DNA of 64,000 bases from Flaccisagitta enflata (lineage: Eukaryota > Chaetognatha > Sagittoidea > Aphragmophora). The stretch is taken from positions 88,164,001 through 88,228,000 of the forward strand of contig OZ231127.1 of the NCBI GenBank assembly GCA_965153355.1, given 5' to 3'. Under the pieces are notes generated by a model. That model did not search any database. It saw nothing but the letters and a program-made list of their open reading frames with translations, and was not told where the DNA came from. Each line of letters begins with the position of its first letter. Positions within the stretch are counted from its first letter, which is position 1. Positions 46,501 to 57,719 of this stretch are shown in pieces. Both the position numbers and the translations under genes were made by a program.

Positions 46501-49500
46501 CGATTGGCCGAAATCGGTGAGGCGTTTGCGGAGGCTGGAGATGAGGGTGCGGTTGAATCGCTCAACGTTCCCTTGGGACTGGGGACGGTAGGCGACGCTG
46601 GTGCGTTTCTCGATGCCTTTCACCTTAGCCATGGCTTCTAACAGCGAGGATTTGAACTCCATACCATTGTCCGATGTCAGCCGACGCGGCGGACCAATCA
46701 AACAGGTGAGGTTTTCCAACGCGCGACACACCCCAATGGTGTTCTTGTTCTTGAGCTTATACAGCTTCACAAATCCGGAGAACACATCGATAAATACCAG
46801 CACGTATTGGAAGCCTCCCGTGGCGCACGGAAGGTTCAGTAGATCGCATACAACCCAATCCCACACTTTGTCGGCCACTAGGGGGATGCGGGGGGTGCGA
46901 TTTTTGGGGGTGGGCTCGCGCTCTTGGTCACAGATGCTGCAGTTTCGAACAAAGTCCTTGATGTCTTTGTCCAGTGAGGGCCAAACTGCATAGCGCTGCA
47001 CCTTCAGCTTCATTTTGTCAGGACACGGGTGACCGGCGAGATAATCTCCGTGGAGGTCGCTCATCACCTCTTGCGTCATTGACTCGGGAATGACCGCTTG
47101 AAGAATGTTGCTGTGCGTAAGCTTGCTGTACGCCTTTTTGTAAAGGATGCCGTTCTGGACCACAAGCCAGGATGAATGGGATCTGTACCATGAGCTTGGG
47201 AAGTTCCTTGGGATTTGCTTCCTTGCTCTGATGAAGTTTTTTGCTTCAGAGATGATCGGATCGTCATTCTGCGCCTCTCGAAGTTTTGCCCGACTGTCCT
47301 TGCTGGCGTGGACAGTGACCAACGAATGCTCATCCTCACCTTCCATCCCCAGCAGAGCGTAGGTGAACTCTTCGTCGTCTTCGGCTTCTTCGTCGCTTTC
47401 GCCACCAAGGCGGCTGAGGGCGTCGGCGTCAGCATGGATCTTACCTTGTTTGTAGAGGAGGTCGAAGTCATAGGTGTCCAATTCGATACACCATCGCGTT
47501 CGACGACCCGTTGGATCCTTCTTGGCATCCACCTTTCTCCACGCAAGAAGCGGACGGTGGTCTGTCACAGCGATGAAAGGGGCGTGGCGAAGGTAATGGG
47601 CGTTTGCTCGGATTCCACACAACAATCCGAAAAATTCGCGGTCATAGGTAGACCATCGTCGTTGCGTCGGGGACAACTTCTTCGAACCGTAGCTGATCAC
47701 CTTCTCTTTGCCGTCGATTTTCTGGGTTAACACGTACCCGATCGCGGTCAGGGAAGCGTCAGACTTAATGATAAACGGTTTTGAGAAGTCCGGATAGTTC
47801 ACGATTTGGTCCGACGTCAGGATTCGTTGAAGTACCTCGAAAGCCTGCTGGTGTTCGTCTTTCCAGACCCATTCCGCGTCATCATGCGTCAACTCAGTGA
47901 GAGGCTGCGCAATTTTGGAATAGTCTTTGACGAATTGACGATAATACCCCGTCAGACCAAGAAAGGTCTTTAACTTCTTGACGTTGGCCGGGGCGCTCAA
48001 GGCTCTGATTTTGGCGACGTTTGCTGGATCTGGTGACATCCCGTCCTTGGACAGCAAATGCCCCAAGCAAACGACAGAGTCCTGCGCGATGCTGCATTTC
48101 GCTGGGTTGAGCTTCAACCCAGCGCGTTCCAGAGCGGTGAGGACTTGGTCGAGGTAGAACAGATGGTCTTCCATGTTGTTTGTCGCAATAAGGATGTCGT
48201 CCAAGTAGGACAACACATGCTGCGGGGGAAGGCCGCGCAGCACGAGTTGCATCAGGGAACAGAGCGTGCTTGGTGAGTTTTTGGCACCCATCGGGGCCAC
48301 CAAATACTCAAGGTGCATCGATTCCGTTGAAAACGCAAAATACTTGCGATCATCGGGATGCACTGGGATTTGCCAGAATCCTTTCGTCAAGTCGAGTGAC
48401 GTAAAGAATTCTGGCTTATCCAGCTTCTGCAAGGAGTCCTCGATCCGCGGGAGAGGAAATACTACCTTGTTGCACTGCTCGTTGATTTTGCGGAAGTCTG
48501 TCAAGAAGCGCCAGCCTCCAAGCTTCTTCTTTGCCAACAGGATGGGCGCCGAGAATGGGCTGGTGCTGTGTGTTATCAAGCCGTCGGCGATCATTTCGTA
48601 CGCTTGATTGTCGATGACTTCTCGCATTTCGGGTCGCGTTCGGTACGGGGATACGTTGATGGGTGGCAAATCCCTGTCTTTGAGATTGGCACGATAATGG
48701 ATAAGACTAGTCTTTCCATAGTCGCGGTCGTGACGAGAGAATGCCTTCGCATGATCGATCTCCAACAGTTGTTTGAGTCGAGCCTTATAGGGCAGGGCTC
48801 TCTTAGAGAGCTTAGTCCAATCCAACTTGAGCCTTTTGGCTCCCGCTGGGATATCCGCATTCGAAGCGGATAAGGGAGAGGGCTCGGCATTGGGAGGAGG
48901 AGGCTCTGGAGGGGCCTCTTGAGGATTTGGAGGAGCTGGCGGAGGGGGAGGGGTATCCTGCGGTGCACAGGGATCTGAGACGTACAGAGCCTGCGCCGAC
49001 ACTGGGGGGGGATCGCAGATGATTTCCTCCAAATTCTCTTCATCTTCATCAGCATCACTGGGCGTCGGTTCGACGTTCGCTTTGGCCGGGGCCTCCTCAG
49101 ATGGGTCGGCACCGTATTGGCAGAACATTTCTGTTCTGACCGCTCGCGACGTCAATTCCTGTTCTGAGTGAAACATTGCGAAACCAAGCACACGGCCGCG
49201 TTCCATTCTGATCGGATACTTCTGTGTGTTGATGACTTCTGTTGGGAAGGTGCCATCTTTCATAATGCTGATGCATCGGTTGGCCCAGAGATCGCTGGAG
49301 GCGTTGTTAAACGGCTGGGTCTCGATGATGTTGGAGATACACTTGATGTTGTCGATCATGGCCTCTACCCTGCAGATGGCTTTGCTATTCGCTGGGACCA
49401 CAAAGTCTTCAAGGACGCGATAGTAGCACCCGCTTATTTCGGTAGAGTCTTTGATGAGGGGAGTGGAGTCGCCGTACCTGGGGAACTCAACGGTTCCTTT

Positions 49501-52500
49501 GTCTGGATCAAGGAACGCTCCACAACTTGAGAACCAATCCCAGCCCAAGAAAATGTCTTGGACAAGGCCGCGCACCACACGAAAGTTGGTTGAGTGGAAC
49601 CTACCATTTATTCGAAAAGCAACGTTAACGATCCCAAGCGTCATTACCTTGGACCCGTTAATGGCGGTGCCACGAGTGGTGAGAGGTCTGTAGGGGCGAG
49701 TCTTCAAGTGGGGCGAACGGAGGAAGAATTCTTCGGACATGGCGCTTTTGGAGCAGCCAGTATCACCAATGACACGTTGTTGGGTTCTACGCCTATTCCC
49801 TTTATCTACACGAATGTGAACATAGAATTCGGCTTTATACCGCGGTTTAGGATCGGAAGGGGGGCCACTGGAGGGGGGATGAGTGGGGGGAGGGGACGCT
49901 GACGTCTCCGGTGAAGATTTCCGGGTACGCCGCTTCTTCGCTCGAGGTTTACGTCTACTTACCGGTTTATTTACATTCGGGGCCTCATTTTCAACTCCGA
50001 CATCAACGGGCCCCGGGGCTGTGTCGGGTTCTAGTTTCCCCGACTGTAGCCAGCGGCACCCTGAGGTTCCTCCTCGGAAGCAGAATCCGCGGAGTCCTCG
50101 TCAGCAGTGTCGACGGCGCGATATTGACCATCCCGATTGTCGCGATCGGACCGGCCACGGTTTTGGCCACCACCGCGGTCGTCTCGGTTGCGTCGGTCAT
50201 CTCGAGGCTGGTTGCGCTGGTCGTTGCGATCACCACGAGGCTGGCTACGTTGATCGTTTTGGTTATCATTGCGGCGACCACCGTCGTCCCGACGGTCATC
50301 ACCACGGCGTTCACCACGATCATCGTTGCGCCTGTTGTCGCGACGGTCGTCGTTCCGACGGCTGTTGTCGCGACGGTCGTTTCTGCTGTTGCTGTAGGAG
50401 CGGTTGTTTGAGCCACGAGACCAACTACGGTTGTTGCGATATCCGCCACCCTGGCGGTTTTGGCCGTAGTTGCCGTTGGACCTGCCATCGCCCTGGCGTC
50501 CATCGCTGCGATTGTTCGACGGGTAGTTGTTGTTGTTGTTCCCGTATTCGCGGCTTCGACTTCCCCTGGAGTCGTCTCTTCCCCGTCGATTACCTTCGAC
50601 CGCGGAGAGGCGACCGTCGATGTCACCCAGTTTGTCGTTCAAGCGACGCATGGAGACTGCCATGTTTTCCAGCTGGGTTGTAATGCCCGCCATGGCCGTC
50701 TCAAGGCTTGTTGCGCGGTCGGGATGGAGATTCGCGCCAGCGAAGGCGACGGCTACAGGCTCAGGATCGATCGCATCGCCGTCATCATCGGCGGATGACA
50801 GCTGGAAGCGGAGGGCGACTTCTTTCGCCATTTCGATTGTGCGGTTGTTGGCGGGACACCCCATGTCGATCACTCGACGCATCGGCTTCTTGAAAGCATC
50901 TCTGAATCGGAAGAAGTACTCGCGAGTCTTGAACTCATCCGGCATTCCCTTGTCGAACTTGTCGACTGCTTGAATTACGCGGGCCGCGAGGTGGTGGAAC
51001 GACTCCTTGCCGTCCCACTTGATGGTGGTGTGTTTCGCCTGCCACTTGTATCGTTCCTGGGGGTCGATGAAGAGCCCAATGAGCTCCTCTTTGAGTGTGG
51101 GCCAAGTTGTGCACTTGGCCTGCCGATATGTCGCGTAGGCTGTGGAGTGGAGCTTGAGAGGCAGCCACTCCATGAACAGGTCAAAGAGGGCCTGTTTTTC
51201 GCGCACATTAGTCGCCAGTTTCACCGCTTTTTCGAAAAGGAGGACCCAATGCTCAAAGTCATCTTGGTCCGGTCGGAAGTCACGTACGTTGATGCTCGAT
51301 GCACCTCTTTCCTGTCTCACTGCTCCCACGAGAGCTGCCGCATTGGCATCAACTTCTTCTCCGTTAACAGGCATTTTTGCAAGTCTTGAAATTCACGAAA
51401 GACACTTCCGGTATATGTTGAACAGTCTTTTAGGCGTTGTTAAAATTAAGCAGATGCAGCAGGGTTAGACTGGGCTTTACCCTTCCCAGTTACTAACACG
51501 GGGAAAAAAGGGGGAGGGGATAATAACTGGAAATAAAAGGCAGCAATAAAAATTAAGATTGCCAGAACTGCGCGATAGCGGCACGGAACACCTGGAGGGG
51601 GCGATAATCCGACTCGATGATGTAGTCGTGATCCCTAAGGAGTTGGGCATTGGCTTTGACGGCGTAGACCATGGCTTTGGCTTCCAGCTTGAAATTCGAC
51701 CACTTTTGTTGGCATTTGCTGAGCTTCTTGGATCCGAAGGAAATGATGCACTCTTCGCCTCCGATTCTTCCTGTTACCACAAAGCTAAAGGCCGTGCGCG
51801 TTGCATGGATATAGACGATAAGCGGGAGTGCATTTGAAACTGCCATTGTATCTTTGTTTATTTTGATGCCCTGCCTCTAGATTGCACTTGTAAAATGTCT
51901 CGTAAAAAAAACGGAAGTGTTAAAACTGGGGGAATGTCGTGAATTTAGGGGTAAAATGGATCGTAAAAGTAAACGTCAGTTAAATAATGAATAAAAGTGT
52001 CGAAGCCAATTCTTTGCTAAAAATTGTTAAAATTGCGGTTCTAAATGGTGACTGAATATGCCAATCTCATCGCCTTGGGGTAAGGAAAGGAAAGATTTGA
52101 AAGGATGGTCGCAACTCCAGCGAAAGGGCTCACAATCCGTTGGGTTATCCCGGCTACTTCGGCCTGCCAGGAACTATCGGTTCAGCGATAGTGCCCTTTC
52201 TTTTCATCGGGGTAACACTAACAGCAGGATGGGAGATCAGACGGGGGGAAGCGGGAAAGGGATGAGAGCCTAGGATCGGGGGGACTTGGGCAACCCGTGA
52301 ATGCAGCGGCAGACTTACACACTCGGGCTGGGCATCTGCTGCCACGGACTCAAAGGTACTCAGATGCACACGACTGTCGTTGGGAGGGGTGGGATACCGA
52401 ACTTTTATGGAACATGCGAGAGGGGCCAGCCACTACAACGACACTTCCAGTAAGGATCTCACGCCAGCCTTCGACCCGAAAACTGGGTGAAAAGGAAGAT

Positions 52501-55500
52501 CGTCCTAACAGCTGGGCAGAGAGAGCCAGGGGGTTGGGACAGCTGCAAAAGGACACCCAAAGCAGTGATCCTGCTGACAGTACCCACAAGACCAATCAAG
52601 GGAGAGAATGGCGGGGCAGTATCCACTGGAGAGAGCAGATACTTACAGGATGGGGGCCACGCGAGGGGTAAATTGGCGATGCACCAATATAAGCTGCGAT
52701 TTATCCCTAAATGGCAACTTACGTGGTGGTACGAGAGTGGCGTATTCTATTAGTGTTTCTGAGTTTATCTTTCTTCTTATTGTCAGAATAATGATTAGTA
52801 GGCTGTGATCTAGAGGCAAATAGAAACGGGTGAAAGTGAGTATATATATGGACGGACAGTGTATAGGGAAATTCTCGTGCTGTTATTTATTAGTTGTGTC
52901 ACACATTTATAAAACCGCAAGGTGCTGAACCGATCTAGACTAAAACGGAAAGGACAGAAGGTATAAGCTAAACAGAAAGCCATGCAAAAAGCTATGATAA
53001 GCGACGTGATAGATGAGGTTAAGCGGTGCAGTATTAATGATGCAATGACTACAAATGATGAGAGAAGCGCGTGGTTTATCATGCTATAAATTACCGCCTA
53101 CATACCGCGATGCACCAATATAAGCTGCGATTTATCCCTAAATGGCAACTTACGTGGTGGTACGAGAGTGGCGTATTCTATTAGTGTTTCTGAGTTTATC
53201 TTTCTTCTTATTGTCAGAATAATGATTAGTAGGCTGTGATCTAGAGGCAAATAGAAACGGGTGAAAGTGAGTATATATATGGACGGACAGTGTATAGGGA
53301 AATTCTCGTGCTGTTATTTATTAGTTGTGTCACACATTTATAAAACCGCAAGGTGCTGAACCGATCTAGACTAAAACGGAAAGGACAGAAGGTATAAGCT
53401 AAACAGAAAGCCATGCAAAAAGCTATGATAAGCGACGTGATAGATGAGGTTAAGCGGTGCAGTATTAATGATGCAATGACTACAAATGATGAGAGAAGCG
53501 CGTGGTTTATCATGCTATAAATTACCGCCTACAAGACTAATGAAGAGACGGGTACATGAAGACAACGAAAATAATATCAATCATACATTCACAAAATAAC
53601 AAACCTGTTCATTATTGGGCGGAGCAGGATGGAGAATTTCAGCGGTGAGTTCCGTATTAGATTCCGAGGGTGATTCATTGCCCTTTGTGGCTTTCTTCAA
53701 CTTGTATATCTGTCCCATTAACTGTGGGTAGAGAATGATATGGACGAAAAGAAGAGAGAAGAGGGGGGGGGAAGCAATGAAGAAGGAAATGACAATGACA
53801 GTGTCAAAAATGATGAACAAAGATAAGACCCAGTCAATGACCAAAGATTCAAGAGCCTAAACACAAGAGCCTCTCAAATTGCACCAATCAACAAAGACTC
53901 CCCCCCCCCCGCGCTTATTACAGTTACGGACACGCAACTCAATGAGAGGCTTTGTCGGTCCGTAGGTCCGTCCATCCGTTGGTCCCTGATGATTGATTCG
54001 TCTGTCCGTGAAGATACGAGTCGAAAAGTGTGAAAACGCGCATTTATGATGCTGAAGTTATAATTGTTTCTCTGTGCGTGTGAGCATGGGGTGAGGTAGG
54101 ATATGGGTGGAGGTTGCATGCCCCTGCCCACCCATCCGCGACGATATTGATACCCCGCGTCACTCGTTTCATATCACCTAACACTCACATGGAAGTAAGG
54201 GGAACAAAGGAGCCCTTGTCAAAATAGTCAAACCAAAATAATGGAAGCATCGATATAAGTACGCTAATTCACCCTGGACGACTATCTCGGTATATCGGAC
54301 GGTTTATTACGACGCAAAAATTTACTAAGTGGTTGGATACATTTGTCATAATCATAATTCATGTCGCTAGCAATTTTAGCGCTCTTACAGCAATGTTTAC
54401 TAAAGGGTCTCAATTATATTCCATCAGTGGTGCCCTGTGCTCATGTAGAATCAACCATGTATACCAGTAATGGCGACTGTCGCCATGAGGAAAAAAGTCG
54501 TAAGCATTGGTCACTTTTCATCAAGCTTTTATCTTCAGTCACTGCAATTTATCTAATTTTATTATCAAATTAAGATCAATTATATGTATTGATTGCACCG
54601 TAAATGGGACTGAGCCAAATGAGCTAGATGAGCTAAAATACTCAAAATCACTCAACCAGACAACCAGCTATGATCACTGAATGTTTTTTTATATTTGCAT
54701 GATTACATCAAAACATTTATCTATTTATCCCATTTAAAATCAGAAGAAAAGTCTGAGTTAAAAGTGATAAATAACACCCTCACAGATGAGCAGCTCTGCT
54801 CACTGATATGCTGTTTCCTATTTGCATGCTCAAACATGTATCAAAACATTTTTTCATTTATTGCATTTGAAATCAGAAAAACAGACTGAGCTAAGTGAGC
54901 TAAAAGGCTCAAAAACACCCACACAGATGAGTAGCTATGTTCATAAATATGTGTTCTTGTATTTGCATGCGCAAACAAACATAAATACACTTCTTTATTG
55001 ATCTTACTTAAAATCATCAAAAATGGGGAAAAAAATCGATATGAAATTTTCGTAAATAAATTTTTAAAAAATCATAATGCAAAAAATATTTGTCAGAGCA
55101 TTCTGCCTGGCGCCAAATGAAAAGAATTATCAAATTTACTTACCCTATCAATTTCATTGGAGGCCACATTCACTCAGTGGGATTCCCATTTTCCTAATAA
55201 TAAAATGAAAACCATGTTTCTCTCGAATATGTCAAAAAGTCGAAGACAGACTTCGACTTTTTTCCCCGATAAATATTCAATAACAGTAACCATAGTTATA
55301 TGTTGCCCAGGTCAGGATCTACAGGGCCTTTTTTGCCTTTTAAGTTGGTCTTTTTTTAGTACCCTGGTAAGCAGCTCCACTAAAGGATGTGTCTATTTGT
55401 TTCGAAAAATTTGCATGACGCGTAGTTGAGCAAAATGATGATTTCAGGGCATTTTAGCCTCAACCCAGCCACATATCAGTCCTCGCCCACTTACCTTTCT

Positions 55501-57676
55501 GTTCCTGCCCAGCGCCAACCACATTGCTGTCCCTGCTCACCGACTACTTACTTGCACGGTATCCTGTCACGTTTTCCTTACTCAGCGGACAAAACATAGG
55601 TATATATAGGTAAATATATCATACCGTTGGTTTTGATCCAACATGCTGATAGCAAACAAAATATTGTATGCAACAATCAGTGTTTTAAATAACACCCCGC
55701 TGTAATGTTACAAAATTGTAGCATCTCAGCTGGCTGAAATTCTAACAACCCGTTATTGAATACATTTTGTTTGTTACAGCCGGCTGTAACTTGAGCAACT
55801 GATTGTCGCATACAATATTTTGTTTTTGAGCAATATGTTGGATCAAAGCCAGTGGTATGATATTTATACCTATAGTGTTTTGTCCACTGACTGTACTTCT
55901 AAATATTACTTCGTAATTTGAACAAAACTTGTGTTTTTACTTTTTAGAAAACAGGCTCATTTTTCACCAGGTTGGTAAATCTCTTTATAAACGACATCAA
56001 CCTCTAGGCCGCTGCCCGGAGAGAAAGTGGCGGCTGTCAGTGAGTGAACTAGTCACACGAACCGAGGGCCTTGTACGTCGCGCGAATCCAGAGTCTATCA
56101 GCTGGAAGGCGAGGCGACTAATTCCCAGTCCGCTCGACACCTGTCGCCCGCTCGCGACTCAATTGTGCGGCACGCGACAAAAACTCGAGATAAGATAATT
56201 GTAGTTTTTGCTAAACATTTCGATTCAAAAATGAAATCGGGAAAATAGGCTCAAGGGTGTCTTGGTTACTACAGCGGGACCTCGGGATAACGGTCTCGAT
56301 GGGACCAGACATTTTTGTTCATTAAAGAGAGGTACTGTTATCATGAAACATAATAATATTTGTTTTATCATAATGATATGAAATAATGTGAAGTAAGCCA
56401 ATAAGGTGCGACGTGTGGATCGTCGTACGAATGCGTTACCCGCGCGACAGATACACCAACCAACAGACAGAGCCACTTATAGAGGTGCTTTGTCGCACCT
56501 AACAAGGTCGGATACACAGCTACCCCAGTCGTGTGCGGATAAGCAGGAGCAGTGCTGGAGAAGGTCACCAGATTATTTGGGCAGAAGCAATAGGCTCAAA
56601 AAGCTCAAAAAAGTAAAAAGGGGACGGACCAACCAACCGACCGACCGACATAACGGAGTGTAGAGTCGCGTAGCACGCGACTAAAGAGTATCTTGTTTTA
56701 TGAAATGAATGCTAACAAGGAATTCAAACATTTTTCAATACTAATATTCAAACATTTTCTTTGCATAACTACACTTCAAAATATATTTTTTTGAATTTAT
56801 TCTTTTCTCAATGCTTCAATTCTTAACCAAATGAAGCCATTCATCTTTATTGAAGGGGAATTTACTTAAAGAGCCCCAAAAATTTGACCTCAAAAGGCGT
56901 TTCACTGTTAAAGCTGAGGCTGTTAACAAAGGGTATTTTAACACTGCAAAAGCCTGAATAATTTTGGGACTTAAAAAACTTGTCCTTTAAAGGCGGGGTA
57001 CCTTTGAAAGCGTTGTTATGGAAGCGGGGTTCCACTGTATTGACAATATCTCTCAGTATTTTGTTTGTTTGCTTTGACCTTGTATAAGTGGACCTTGTGG
57101 AAGCCTTTTTTATAGCACTGCCCCAGCCCATGTGCTTAAAAGGAAAAACTACAATAGAGCTTTTAATAATCAGTTCTTAATTGACAAGAATGTTTTGGAA
57201 AAAAAAAATTACAGTACAGTATTTTACCGCAATAGCGAATTTCATAAGTATCAATTTTTTTCTATAAAATACAAATTATTGATTAACCTGCAAAATAACC
57301 TTCATAGCAGTAAGCAATTGAATAATCAAAGATTTTTATTTCTCTTGGTTTAATCACCGAGGAATTTTACAGTATATAAACAACCCAGTACAATAGATCC
57401 AAGAATAGCTGGAAAATCAGCTTAAAGCCATTAAAAAGAATATAAACTTAATTTTTTCAAGTTCTATTATTCTATCCTATATTTGGCCATAAATAATGCT
57501 TTTCATTGATCTCATGGCCAGACCTGTACATCTTGTAGTAGCGAGGAAGGTTTGGAAGAAAGAAAGAGGAAGAAAGAAAGAAAGGAAGGAAGGAAGGAAG
57601 GAAGGAAGGAAGAAAGAAAAGGCGAAGGCTAAAAAAAAGAAAAAAAAAGAAAAAAAAACGAGAGAGAGAGAGAGAG

Positions 57677-57719
<43 letters not shown>

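Larger units (their letters stand above)
38349..53533 (-). mobile_element. Ty3-type LTR retrotransposon, 15.2 kb, with exonuclease ORF in the env position
   Basis: The element is bounded by LTRs and a 4-bp target duplication AGAC (38345-38348 and 53534-53537). On the minus strand the order is LTR, 16-nt joint, LTR, PBS, leader with an RNase H-like ORF, gag, -1 frameshift, pro-RT-RNase H-integrase, 1 kb spacer, ORF3 (DEDDy exonuclease), 3' UTR, PPT, LTR. RT-RNase H-integrase order and D,D-35-E spacing indicate a Ty3/gypsy-like element. All frames are intact and the LTR copies look identical, so the insertion is recent and may be competent. It sits in an AMBRA1-like intron, sense to the gene, about 70 bp after a 5' splice site. 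Confidence 0.92.

Noticed and set aside
52297-52671. 124-codon + strand frame in the retrotransposon leader
   Set aside because: Antisense to the element, no recognisable domain; kept only as leader sequence.
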